Below, piece by piece: positions 45,623 through 57,569 of a stretch of DNA of 64,000 nucleotides (position 1 is its first letter; each line of letters starts with the position of its first letter). The stretch covers positions 20,916,521-20,980,520 of the forward strand of contig JAJEKV010000013.1 of NCBI GenBank assembly GCA_021234155.1, given 5' to 3'. The stretch is from Isoetes taiwanensis (taxonomy: Eukaryota; Streptophyta; Lycopodiopsida; Isoetales; Isoetaceae). Below the pieces are notes generated by a model. That model was not told the origin of the DNA. It saw nothing but the letters and a program-made list of their open reading frames with translations, and did no database searches. Made by a program: the position numbers and the translations under genes.

Positions 45623-47750
45623 TGTATATGCCCAACCATTGAAAGTAAAGCGCCTCTCCGCCAGAGCAGGTGCCTCTGAATGCAAGTGTCCATAGGTAGG
45701 CTTGAACACATGGTGGAGGAGGGGTGTTCAAGGCCCACATGGCACTGCACTTCTGCCAATTCAGCAAACATCCAGACGGCAAGGAGCTGCGTAGTTCTGT
45801 CGAGGTTACCTTCAGAGGCCTCTAGAAGAAGGAAGGCGTCATTTGCAAGCTTGCACACAATCTGTGAACCATCAGCCATACTCAAACCTTGCATGACAGA
45901 GTCATCCAGAACACATTGAAGAAGCTGCCAGAGGCCCTCTGCCACAGTAATGAACAGGAAAGGCGCCAAGGGGGATCCTTGCCTAATACCTCTCCCGATA
46001 GGGAAATTGTAAGATGGTTCACCTTGAGAGTATTGCTTCTTTAGCTAACCTGAATAGCTTCTATATTGTATCACAAAAAGAAGGTCCGAAGCCTAGTTGC
46101 TTATGATACACAACAAAAAGGACCAAGAAACGCTATCTTATGCTTTTGGCAAAGTCAAGTTTCAAATACACTACCTGTTGTTAAGTCCACCTTGCCCAGT
46201 TTATACCTTCATATGTCATTGCGACATCGTCAAGAATATGGCGTCCAGGTAAAAAACCAAACTATTCTTGATGGATAGTTTCCCTCGTGTCAACTTCAAT
46301 CTTTCTGCACATGCCTTTGATATGGTCTTGTAGGCAACTGACAATAAGGTAATGGGCCGCTAGTCTAAGATCGTCCTGAGCTCCTTGACCTTCGGAATTA
46401 AAGTGATGATGCCGATGTTTAAGATCTTATCCAACTGATGTGACTGTAGCATATCCAGATATGCTTGCCAAAATAATCCAGATGACCAGTCCCAAGAGAC
46501 CTTGAGGAATTCCATCAAAATACCATCCATTCCCAGACATTTATCAAATGCCATGAGGGAGACATCTTTTATGAGATCCTGAAGTGTGAAAGGAGCTTTA
46601 AGTTACTGTTTCTGAGGCAGAGAATAGAAGAAGCTTTCGATAGCACAATGTCTTGCACCTCATCATCAAATGGAAGTGTTTTAATTGCAAAGATAGAGGT
46701 AAATTCTGTTGAGAGGAAATGCTTCACCTGTTCTTGAGTGGATATTATCATATTGGAGAGAAGTAAGAGCATCATTTTGGCACTTCAAATGAGCTGCCCT
46801 AAAGAATGCCGTTGAATACCTATCTCCACCCTTGAGCCAAGAGAATCCTGTTTTCAGCTTGGCGGCCCTTACATCTTGTTCTTCGAACTATTGGAAGTGC
46901 GACGAGTTACGCTTCTTGCACACAATTGGAGTCCGGGTCCTTAGCAGCTCTAACTTCGTCATATGTTTGGCTCAACAAGGCTCTTTCTTGTTGGATATCG
47001 CATACGACCCACGACCTTGCAAAAGCTTTGACATTGGCAAGAACATAAACTAGAGTGCTCATGGGACTTGCAGAAGGTGGAATTGACTCTCAGACCTGCT
47101 TGCAGCTATAGGAAGTCTTCATCTTTCAAGTATTGATAATTGAGCTTGGCTGTCTTTCCACGAGTGTGACAAAGAGATCATCGTGTGCCTAATGATGCGG
47201 GATGGTGATCAAATATTGTTTAGAGTACAAAATTGTTATGAAAAGAGTCATAAGAGGCCAGGTAGCATGTGGCGCGTGTATGTTGGCGTAGCACCTATCA
47301 TGTCTAGCTATGGTACATCAACTCCCCTTTAGCGCCATTGGTCTAGGTGAAGCCTTCATCTCCTGGAATCTCAAGAAAACCACTCAAGCGAAGCTTATCT
47401 CATTGTTCTTTTTCACGATCCGAAACTATCTACGCAACCCACCGAGCACTGTTTAGTGTGTCCTCAACCATATTGAAATCCCCAAGAAGCAACCACGCAA
47501 TCTTTGTCCCTCCATTTCTTCATCTTGTCCCTCAATGAGGTCTCTTGGGAACATTAGAAGTGTAGACATTAACAATGCCCCATTCATGTAAAATTTGCTT
47601 TCCACTTGATCGTGACCATCTGCCCCACTTATCCTTAGTCGTAAAGACCACCCTAGTATCCAAAAAAACTACGAAATAAAAAGTACCTCCACGGGACTTG
47701 CCATAAATGCTCGCCAAACCGACATGCTGATGACCCATGATGTTTAATAA

Positions 47751-49167
47751 GCCTCCTACAGAACCTCTGTGACAATACTCTTGCGGACAAAGGATCTATG
47801 GAGCGGACTCCTAGCTACCCATGTGCCTTTAGCCCTCTTTGTGGGAGAGGACTTTCATTCCAACTTAGAACATTCATTTCAATGATAGTGGATCAAAGCA
47901 CACCTTCTTTCCTTCTTCTCTTTGAGGCTTTTACGCACGCAGTTGCGGCATCATAGACAACCATATGGCCCGATCAACTAATTTTGCATCACGACATCTC
48001 CATCAAGTGAATTATGAAGGCGGATCGAACAATCTATGACATCTCCATCAAATGAATTATGCGAAGTGACTTTGAACACATTAGTTTACGTCCACTCATC
48101 GTGCTTAAGTTCACAAATAATTGAAGTTCGCAATAAGTTCACAAATAAATGAAGTTTTCAAATTTTATTTATGTAACAAAATAAAAAGGCAATGCTAGAG
48201 CAAAGAGATCTATGTTAATCAAATCATGTAAGCTCTTGGTTGAAATGCTTCTAAGAATCAGTAATAATCAAATTTTTAATTTAAAATCTATGTTAATTAG
48301 TGTCTACAGAAACACTTGCGTAGTGTAAGATTTGGTCCTCTTGAGCCTTCCAAGTTTCTAGATTTGAAGTTAGTTATGTTAATAACTTGACTTGTAAAAG
48401 CGATATTGTTTCTTATTTGTCACCACATGCACATTTAACTTTGAAAGCTTTGTCAATTTTGATAAATGAAGCCTTGTTTTTTGGCCGTTAATCTCATGTT
48501 TTTGTCCATAATAAGTCTCCATCTGCATTTCTTTGTCTTAAGAATTGAGATGGTCCTTAAGTTGGTGCTTAATATGTTTTAACTTAGTTACTTGCATGGT
48601 GACTTTTGTAAATGACGAAGGCCTTTAAGGAATATCTACAACATCTACATCAAGAGCATTCAGGTACGTCCCTATATGATGGGCACCTTACAACACAATA
48701 CAAAATTCCCTTAAGACTTTATATGGAGCAATGATGGTATTCATTTCTCCGTCGTTTTAGATTCCTGAGTTTGCTTTATCATCCAAACCCAGGCGCGCGC
48801 GGGAAGGGAGGGAGGGAGGGAGGGAGGGAGATGAAGCGAAGTGAAATGTATTATTTGGTCTTGTCAGACCACCAGGTCTATAAGACAGAAAAACAAAAAA
48901 TTGTCCCTGTTCAAGGCGAGTGGGCTCCAAGGAGTGCAAATCCGAATTATTCCCTCCAAGCACCCCTTTCGTGTCCATTGGCAACCCAATGAGTTTTCCG
49001 TGCATTTCTTTCAGTGAATTTGTTAAATTATTAGGTTATAGCCACATTCCTTTCGGCCATGTTTTTCTATTGATTCTTCATAAATCAGGTTTAAGTTCAT
49101 GATAAAGGCCACTAGATCCTCATTGCCAGTTGTTGCAAAGCCATTTGTCTCCTCTAGAACTAAGAAA
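47751..49167. other. Intergenic stretch
   Basis: No gene was recognised. The upstream part of the LINE endonuclease, if ever present, is not readable here. Repeated words occur (GACATCTCCATCAARTGAATTATG at 47993 and 48038; AAGTTCACAAATAAWTGAAGTT at 48109 and 48132). A (GGGA)n run sits at 48801. Confidence 0.45.
48801..48830 (+). repeat. (GGGA)n run with G-quadruplex potential
   Basis: GGGAAGGGAGGGAGGGAGGG continues for two more units, directly after CGCGCGCG. Seven G-triplets with 1-2 base loops satisfy the usual G4 pattern on the plus strand. Confidence 0.9.
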
Positions 49168-50146
49168 ATGGCTCCAAGAAAAATCAAGAGGGTGACGGGA
49201 TCAATTTTCCAACCTGTTGCTATTGAGATCCATTCTAAACCTTCTAGTGCATCAAATTGCAATCCCAGAAGATGAAAAAAGGATCAACAAGACGAGAAAT
49301 TACCTGAAGTATTAATCTCTTTTGAAACAAATGGACATGATTATGCTAAAATTGCAAGTCCACGATTACCGCGGCTGGTAGAGGCGAGGCAATTGAGAAA
49401 TAAATGGGATAAATTACAAATAAAATTCAGGGATGAGAAAGAAGCATCCCAAAGAACAGGTACAGAACCATCTAATTGGCCATAGTGTGTTATAATGGAA
49501 GATCTTAACCATAGAGTAATGAATGAAAGGGATATACCTGGTGCAAGAAATGATGGAAAGTTTGGACCAGAGGCATTTGAGGATGCTGGAATGTACACGA
49601 ACACATAAATGTTTGAGTCATTTTATGAGACAATTGGAACAAGTGCAGTTTTTGAGGAAGAAGAGTTCATAAATATTGCAGATAACACTCCTATCAGCCC
49701 TGTGGCTAATGAAAGAAACAACAACAAACTCAAGTGGTCAAGAGAACAATTCAAGTAAGGATATTCCAAGTGCATACAGTCCTTCTGATACCAGTCCTAG
49801 GTTTGTTGCATGCAATCATCCTAGAGTTAGTAATAAGCCAACAGCCAAAAAAAGGTCTCAGGTGCACGTAGATAAAGATATAGATGGGATTTCAAATGTG
49901 GCTACTACTTTTGGGGAGAATGAGAAAACAAAGCTTGATTTCATGAGGAAAGAATCTGTCGAGAAGCATGAGTTGATCAGGAAATTGGATACAATGAGGT
50001 CAGCAAATAGTTTAAAAATTGCTCAATTAATGGCTACCATAATAGAGAGCATTTGCCAGATAACAAACGACACTCTTCTTGAGATTGCGAAGCTTCTTTG
50101 TTTCAAAAGCAGACAAACTAGTGTCAATTCTAAGGTACTATTCTAA
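49168..50146 (+). pseudogene. Myb/trihelix-like ORF of a PIF/Harbinger-type transposon
   Basis: From ATG 49168 the frame reads MAPRKIKRVTG (basic, nuclear-signal-like). A SANT/trihelix-like stretch follows: EARQLRNKWDKLQIKFRDEK, SQRTGTEPSNWP, then CVIMEDLNHRVMNERDIPGA and GPEAFEDAGMY. After a frame change near 49675 comes a C-terminal helical segment (SVEKHELIRKLDTMRSANSL) ending at 50146. In-frame stops at about 49275, 49485, 49608 and 49755 are TGA, TAG or TAA codons that one C-to-T or G-to-A transition explains, for example WPW reading WP-stop. PIF/Pong transposons carry such a DNA-binding ORF1 beside the transposase, and a DDE transposase remnant lies 1.3 kb downstream on the other strand. 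Confidence 0.6.
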
Positions 50147-51471
50147 GTTTTCTAAGATATTGTTGGTTCAATCTCAAGCTCCTTAATGGTGGAGTATGTC
50201 GGGCTTGAAGAGCTCCAACATAGGAGTTTGCATGCTAGTGTTAGTCAGAGGGTGATTCTGGGCTATTAGTCCATGGGCAATTGAGACCTTTCCAACAGAG
50301 GACTCATGTAGAGCTCGTGCATGTGAAGCATCATAAAAGATGATGCCTTTGGGAGGTGAAAATACCAGTTGTATCGTGTGAAAACTGTCTTCAATAGCAT
50401 TATATTTGGTGACTCCTTGGCTCCTTGTTCTCTAGAAATAGTATTCTAGTTGGCTAACTAAGAGAATTCACTTCTCCCTCCCCCCCCCTCTTTGTGAAGA
50501 TTTTGCGTGTAAAATCGAGATATGAAGCCCTGCCCTCTTGGCCTCTTAGAATCGGACCTGCAAAATATAATCTTTTTGTCACCATATGATTTGTTAATAT
50601 ATGAAACCTGTGCTTAAATCAGTGCTTTTCAACTCCCGTTTTCTCTAGTTTCACTTATATCTTGTTTTCTGTCTAATAGCTTGCTAAATATGCTTGTTAT
50701 GTGTCTATAAGTCGATTTAAGTTTGCTGTAATGAAGATTGACACAAGTTTTAACTTACAAGTAATTTCCTAGGAATGTTATGCAAGTATCTCAAAGATTT
50801 AGAACATTATGCGGCTCTTTCACAATAGATACTTGAGAAAGTAGTGTAACATTTAGGTTCGATAAGAATAACAATCTTTGTAATGCTCTTATTGAGCTTA
50901 TTTTTATAATGAGCAATTCATTCATATAAATAAACTTTTGTTTTTTTTGAATGTTTTATGCCAAATATTGTTGTTTTAAAGCTGCGAGAATACCTATCCA
51001 TAATACGATTCTTTGGGAGTATTAGTTTCTTATTGAACTTGCATTCACAATAGATCACACTCTTATATATAACCAATTTCATTCTCATACTCAACTACTG
51101 GAAATGAACATTATGTATAAGCAGAGTTGACTTCCATTAACCAAAATTGAACTTTTACTCAAATGTTTGTATCTCCAAAATCATTTATCTGACTTGAATA
51201 AAGTTTTCACATGCAGTCTCAACCAATCATCTACATCTATACTGCAGAAAAATTTCACAAGAGAATTAAAATATATGCAACTGCAATTGAATTGAAGCAA
51301 AACAGTTGTTCCACCAATGGGAAAGCAGTTATATTAAAATATAAATGGTTTAGAATCAAGTAATTATATGCAACGGCATTTCAGATTGTGACAATGAATG
51401 AATGAAGATTGAATGAATGAATCAAAGTAGTGATCTCAAATTCCAAAAATCTAGAAACATTTCAATACCAG
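50147..51471. other. Spacer between the two Harbinger-like ORFs
   Basis: AT-rich, no coding content. A C-run lies at about 50480-50490, and imperfect TGAATGAA repeats at about 51394-51425. Confidence 0.5.
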
Positions 51472-52700
51472 TCAAGCTATATTTCTGCCGTCCCTATTTC
51501 GGTAGATGACATGTCCGATCAAGTGTCCTTTCTTCTTCATTTTCACGTTCATTTCTTGGTCCCATAATAGTTTGTATCTAGCAAATTCAGCTTCTAAAGC
51601 GCCAAGATCTCCATTAGAAGCTTTTATTATCGCGAGAAGTTCTATAGGACACATGTGGCATGAGCGATCTTGGCTGCCACTGCCAACATGAATAAGCAAA
51701 GCCTTAACGATCCTGAATTTCTCGTTTACAATTCCAAAATCATTCTTTACACATACTCGGCCCTTGCAAACCCTCTTGTTAAACTGCCAAAAAATCCTAT
51801 ACCATCTGGAAAGATCTTTATTAAGAACCTTCTACTCGGATATGTTGAATCACCTAATAACATTGGTGGAATATCGACTATCACATCTCCATCAAGGATT
51901 CCACCTCTCTGTTAATTTTCTTGCCATTCATTTGGATAACAAGTTCTTGCGAGAATGCGCTTTCTTTGCAAGCCTCTTGTACCATAGACCCTTCTTGAAT
52001 TGATTGAAATCATGCAAAAACTTGTCCATACACTATGAACATTAATAAACATTCCAGAATGTATTACTAAATCTTGCATTAGGTAGGAATGCCTCATACA
52101 CTATGAACATTAATAAACATTCCAGAATGTATTACTAAATCTTGCATTAGGTAGGAATGCCTCTTATGTCTGTTGTAGTATTCATCCCCTTTGTCTTTCC
52201 TCCATGGCTTTCTGTATAAGAATAAGTGAGAACCATCAACATTACCAAAAATATCAGACAAACATGTGGCATCTTTAAATTGCTTCATGATATCAAGCAG
52301 TCTCTAGCCCGAGGGTAAGGCAATGAATTTCTTGTAAAGCATAGTCTTAAAAGCCAAAATTAATGTCACCTTCTTGGTATATTTTGTACAATGGCTTTTC
52401 CAACATAAAACCTTTGGCCAAACATGTAGACGCATCTCACCATGAACAAGAAAATAGAGAACCATAGCTACAACTTTCTTAGGGTCTACATGAGGTCGAC
52501 TTTTACGGCTTGATTTAATGAGATATATTATAATAAAACCAATCATTGTCTCAAATGACCCTCTCTTCATCCTGTAAAACTGATGCCACATTCGAATGAT
52601 GGAATGCAATTCCATGCATGAATATCAATACTATCTCATTGAATGGTTTGTCTTGGACAAACTGAGAATCTTCTTGGTGGTTTTCTTAACCGAGATGCTA
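51472..52700 (-). pseudogene. PIF/Harbinger-type DDE transposase
   Basis: On the minus strand: RMWHQFYRMKRGSFETMIGF, KVVAMVLYFLVHGEMRLHV, then FGNVDGSHLFLYRKPWRKDK, whose VDGSH holds the first catalytic Asp. YYNRHKRHSYLMQDLVIHSG and MFINVHSVWTSF follow. Downstream, LLGDSTYPSRRFLIKIFPD holds the second Asp in the family's LGDSAYP box. The C-terminal Glu region lies in a broken frame (about 51720). A 68-bp tandem duplication and several stops destroy the ORF. The motif set is that of DDE_Tnp_4 / HARBI1-like nucleases. Confidence 0.82.
52028..52163. repeat. 68-bp perfect tandem duplication
   Basis: ATACACTATGAACATTAATA starts at 52028 and 52096. The copies are identical through TAGGTAGGAATGCCTC. 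The unit encodes HSYLMQDLVIHSGMFINVHS on the minus strand, so the transposase segment is duplicated and thrown out of frame. Confidence 0.96.
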
Positions 52701-54629
52701 CAACTAGAGATGAAATAGATGATGCACATTGAAAACTCATATTGTCTTCCCATGGCCCATCCTCATCAAGCTGTTGCCATAGGATCTTGAGTTCATTCTC
52801 ATATCAAGTCCAAGCAGAATTTTTACATCATGAAACCAAGAAATAGCCTTCATAAGCATTGCAATCATACCTAAAATAACTGGATCCATGTTCAAATACT
52901 GTTGTCAGTAATGTTTTAATAGGGCAAGGATGTTATCAATGGATTTCTATGAAATCCGGCCTAAAATGGGATGTAAGAACCCTAAACTATGGTACCAAGA
53001 ACAATCTTCAAAAAACTCAAAATATCCCATATCCTAAGTTTTGAAGAATGCTTCAAGAACGAAAAATCCCATATGAGAAGACTTACCAGAATCGAAATGG
53101 AGGGAAAAATTTAGCGAACAGGTCGAATTTGGCTCCAAACAAGAGTTGTTAGACCTCGAGATAAGCTTGTCTCCCATTTTCTCTCGAGGTATACTGTATA
53201 ATTTTTGTCTCTCGCTATATAGCACGACAGACAAAGAGTTTAGATGCATGTGGCCAACCTTAAAGAGATCCATTAATGGCGGAGGTCACTTTTCAATCTT
53301 CCATCATCGAGTATAAATGCTCTGTTCAATCACTCAAAAGTTTTGTTCACCCCCCTCTCTTGTATAAAAATGGCATAAGTAGAGGATAACCCCTCGTCCA
53401 GATTTCTACATGCACATGGTTATCCTTAAAACCACTATTGAACTAGAACCACCAATTCCAATTCCCAAATTTCTAAGCGTTTGCTGGCCATGTTTTCGAA
53501 CAATCTGGCACCAAAACTATGTATCTCATGAAACATGGATGTCAAAACAATGATACACTGTGCTAGTTTGTTGTGCAAAAAAACAAAGAGAAAGTTGCAA
53601 AGATACCTCTGATGATACCTTCTAATAAGAAGATTGCCCTAATTGATAGCTTCAATGATCATAGAATTCAACTATTGTGATCAAAACGTGGCCAAGGCAT
53701 GAAGCTTTGTTAAGAATACTTCCTTTTGAAGGAAGGCAGCAAGAAGAACTTCCAACACCTCATGCAGATAAATATGATAGGAAGTGGAATTCTATTGGTG
53801 CTTTTAAGGGCTCTTTTGACTTATTTGTTTCTAATTTGAATGTCATTGATTCTAATTCTGTTTTTCTTGATCTTGATAGCTTATCTGAATCTGTCTAAGA
53901 GAAATGTTGGGGATCTGGAGGACAGTTTCATAAGGAAGGGTGAAGATATGGATTTAAATGATTTGATGGAGAAGTTTAGTATGGATCAGGAAGGTTTGGA
54001 CAAAAAACCAGATTGGGTTAGATTGTTCTGCAGAGAGGTTGTCCAAGCCTATTGCATGTTTGGCTTTGTCTTCGTGTATCATTACTATATGTTAGAGGGG
54101 CAATTCACAAGATACAGAGAGTTGTACTACACTCAGAGACGGCGGATCTTTATGGATCCTTGCTGCTACTAAATGATACTGAATACCTTGATTCCTGCTT
54201 GATGAAGCTGTTGAGCTGACAGTTGATCACTATACCTTTGACTCTGTAGACTCCTTCTACTCTTTCTTCAATGCAAAACTTGATTCCCTTTCTTCATAAA
54301 CTAACTCCTTTGCTGACTTTTTCTGATATCCTCTGGAACTCATGCCTTGCCACTAATTGCTCAACTTTAATTCTTCTTGTAAGAGTTTTTGGTTGGCTAA
54401 ATCATTTTCTAGGTTTTGGTTAGTTATAGCATTGGAGTTTGAGACTCTTGGTTGGGGTCGAGGCTGGAATTTTGACCTTGGAGTGTTCTTGCTCATCTTA
54501 GAAGGATCATTTTTTGTATCCTCATAGCTTGCAGTGTTCTTTATTTCTACCTTAGTTGATAATCTAATTCGTCTGTTTGGATCTATTGTGATGTTTATTA
54601 GAGGGCTAATAGGGCTTCTTATAAGTCCC
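52701..54629. other. Unassigned stretch
   Basis: Plus-strand open segments at 53677-53898 (LRILPFEGRQQEELPTPHAD) and 53840-54172 (DLNDLMEKFSMDQEGLDKKP, LFCREVVQAYCMFGFVFVYH) overlap in different frames and could be a decayed ORF with one frameshift. No family recognised. The rest is AT-rich. Confidence 0.35.
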
Positions 54630-55141
54630 TGTTAGTCCTGTGCCTCCTGGTACAGGACTATTCATGCATACGACGGACCAGGTCAAGAACAAGGATCCAC
54701 AGTCAGCCACGGGTCAGCCATCAAAGGCTCAGCAGAAGACCAAGCAGCAGACCACGCAGTCAAAACCTGCGTCCGTCAACAAGAGGCACCGCTCAGACAA
54801 GTGACGGCCTGTCACCGCCCGCGTCAGCATCAGCGTGATTTTAGGCACTTCAAGAGGCACCGCCAACATTCCTGCAAATCAGGCCTCCTTCAAGGAGTCG
54901 GCACCGAGATCAGTCAGAGTGTCTATATTGGGCCAAAGGCCATTGTACTATATATATGAGTAGAGCTAGCACATGAGTTTTTAGATGAGTTTTGAGTCTT
55001 GTCTCTCTTCAGTCTTCTCTCGATTGCGAGAGCTCATGTATGTTCATCATTGATATCAAGGAAGCTTATCATTTTCCTCTCATTGTTCTCTTACGTTTCT
55101 GTTTTCTTCTTCTTGTTCTTTTCTTGCAAATCAGCGTGACA
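54630..55141 (+). repeat. Putative 5' LTR
   Basis: Begins TGTTAGTCCTGTGCC and ends CAGCGTGACA, so it has TG...CA ends. It contains a TATA-like TACTATATATATGAG at 54947-54960, followed by a pyrimidine-rich leader. An 8-bp inverted repeat (AGTCCTGT/ACAGGACT) lies at 54634-54659. Without the partner LTR the borders are provisional. Confidence 0.55.
54947..54960 (+). promoter_or_regulatory. TATA box in the LTR
   Basis: CTATATATATGAG lies about 190 bp before the inferred LTR end, a normal spacing for a U3/R promoter. Confidence 0.5.
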
Positions 55142-55176
55142 TAGTCCCCGGATTCTCTGTTAGATCAAGGGTCCTC

Positions 55177-57100
55177 ATGAGAGGCTGTCTTCTTGGGGAG
55201 TTCGAACCCGAACCCAAACAGCATTCGCCCTGCGGGTCGATTCGAATTTCCTTTCTTACATGCGCCATAATGCGTCGAAACTTCACGCCCGGAAGAACTT
55301 CTTTCCTGAGGCAGCGTCTCGCTTGGGCGCCATCATCGAAGGGAAGCTGTTTCGTGACATGTATGGATCTGCTTATGACATTGAGGGAGGCCACATTAGG
55401 TCTAGGGCTCGGTCGGCGCCACCACCCCTCGTGTCATGTCGTCCAAATTCTCGCCTCAAAGCGTGCCAACATTGCTCACGACCTCGGTCTCCTCATCACT
55501 GCTCGGGGAGCCCTATCCGGCTCAACACGCACAACCTTACTTTCATACCCCGAACATGCCTTCATCCATCGGTCTTACGGCCCATACGCCTCTGCCTTCA
55601 CAACCATCATCTCCCTACGGGTGGGCGGGGATATCCCGAGGTCTCTTTTGCTCATCCGGGGAATTTCCCTTCCCTACATTTCCCACCACTCTTCCTATTT
55701 ACAACCTTACCGACCTCCTCAAAGCCCTTCCCACCTCGAGCAACCCCTTTCGGGGGCACCATGCCACGCCAACTCCACCTCAATATCCTCACTATCATGT
55801 TCTGTCCAGCCCGGCACTTTTACCTCTACCTTTCGGACCCTTAAGTTGACTTATCCTACCTTTGGCAACCACGAAGGCAAACCCGTAGACCAAAGTGCTC
55901 GGGCCCACATGGAAGAATTTGAGGCTCTCGGCTGTCCTAAATGGTCATGCGCAACCTCAACTGAAATTCCACATCTTTTCCACCATTTGCGTGGCTCCCC
56001 TCATCAATGGCTCATGTCCAACAAAAGCCCTTTGGAAACAAGATTGGTCGAAATGGCTGCTTTTCTTTCTCACTATGGGACCACGGATGATGATCAACTT
56101 CATCTCAAGCAACTCAATGACCTTCAACAAGAGCCCATGGAGTCGCCCGGGATTTTGCGGATCGACTTCACATTCGCTTCGGCAAACTCAAGGAGTACCC
56201 CACCGAGGCGGATCTTGGTGCGGTTTCTCCAAGGACTTCCTCCGGCTATCCGACTCATGACTGAATACTGCGCCCGAAGACTTTGGGGCGGGCTATCGAT
56301 CTTGTCAATCACTTTCGATCAATGTTTCCTCCGTGGCGTGGCTCTTGGGGAGCTCCCTTTCATTCCACCCATCATGGTTCCCCGGGCTGCTGTTCAACCT
56401 CAACCGCCAATCCCAGCGGCCTTGGTCGGATCACGGTGCCATATGCGCAAATATCAAGGCCACTTGGCGAATGAGTGCAACTCCACCAATGGCCCGCCTC
56501 ATTGTAAAGATGCAACATGTGCAATCATGCCCGCGGAAGAGTGCACTCGCACTCATCCTACACCTTTCGCAACAAGATGGTTTATCAAGTGCAAACCACA
56601 CCTCGGCACCAATGCGCACTATATCGTGACCACCCGCTGCGGGTGCAACCCAATCAACTCTATCGGCAGCGGGGGCAACAACGGGGACCCAATACCGTCC
56701 TCCTTTTGATCCTTGGCTTCGGTGTTATCCTTTGTCAGAATGGGGTCATACCACCGCGGCGTGTCCTCAACTTCCACAAGTTCAAGTGCGGCTTCGGCAC
56801 AAATCGGACCACATCGGTCCGCCTCGCGGCTTACCAACTACGGATTGCTAATGGCAAACAAGGGCCGGCGTCCTATTCGCCCGGAAGCCACCTCGGCGCA
56901 CCTCGGCAATCGCGCTATCAACCAGCTCACGCCAATCAACCTCGGATGGATCAACAAGCCACGGGGAAGAATTTTTTCGGGCACTTAATCCTCGGTTCAG
57001 CCATCAAATTGGGTTGGTTTAGTTTCCACGCCCGGACCCGAGGCGTCCCGTCCTTAACCATTATTTCTAATGGCGCATAGCCTGCTTTTGCGGTCGATAC
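55177..57100 (+). pseudogene. Gag region of the larger element
   Basis: The longest frame runs 55177-56709 but meaningful sequence alternates between frames. A Pro-rich leader precedes HMEEFEALG and MAAFLSHYGTTDDDQLHLKQ. LNDLQQEPMESPG then continues in another frame as FADRLHIRFGKLKEYPTEAD. The zinc knuckle at 56437-56478 reads CHMRKYQGHLANEC: the second Cys of C-x2-C-x4-H-x4-C has become Arg (TGC to CGC). Multiple frameshifts inactivate it. Confidence 0.72.
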
Positions 57101-57569
57101 CATTCCTCATGATGGCGAAAAAAGGTTCACTTTGCCCCTGATTTGGAGAAACTCATGCATGTCATGCCTAAAGTTCGACAAAGCATTACGAACCTCATGC
57201 AAGTTCTTTGAAGGCCGCCACGTTAGCCAATGTTCATGCCACTACTCGAGCTCAACAAAGACAAGAAACACCTTCCCGTCTCAACCTCCGCGCTCTCGGA
57301 CCTATCCAAATATAGGCTGCTGAGGTTGACCTACTCAAAAAGTTTCTTTGCTTCATTACCACGCACTCCAGCACATGTGGATCCAGCAGATCCTTTTTCT
57401 CATGTGCCTCTGGAACTCCAAGAGGAACTAGCAAAAATCAAAATTCCTTTAAGTTTGGCCACAATTTTGAAACTCTGTCCTGCTCTCAAGGACCAGTTAC
57501 CACTCCCGACTGTTTTGGTTGGGGCTGTTGCTACCTCTACTCCCACGGTACATGCCACGGTGGGCAATC

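Larger units (their letters stand above)
44760..47750 (-). mobile_element. LINE (L1-like) retrotransposon, decayed
   Basis: Read leftward. The APE endonuclease remnant (47.74-47.2 kb) shows VNVYTSNVPKRPH, KIAWLLLGDFNMVEDTLNSA with the GDFN motif, and FDHHPAS at the DH motif. The RT follows: AFDKCLGMDGILMEFLKVSW, IGIITLIPKVKELRTIL, PITLLSVAYKTISKACAERL and LAPFLFITVAEGLWQLLQCV, then MADGSQIVCKLANDAFLLLE, where LANDAFLL stands in for the catalytic FADDTLLL box. The 3' part (45.4-44.86 kb) has frames resembling the Cys/His-rich C-terminus only weakly. The 3' end resembles other plant LINEs (TTGATATACAATT, then TTAATATAAATTGACTTC and an A-run at about 44760). Frameshifts, stops and internal tandem repeats make it inactive. 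Confidence 0.88.

Noticed and set aside
55177-56709. A single 510-codon protein
   Set aside because: Recognisable Gag motifs jump between three frames inside it, so the long frame is partly accidental and was annotated as broken Gag.
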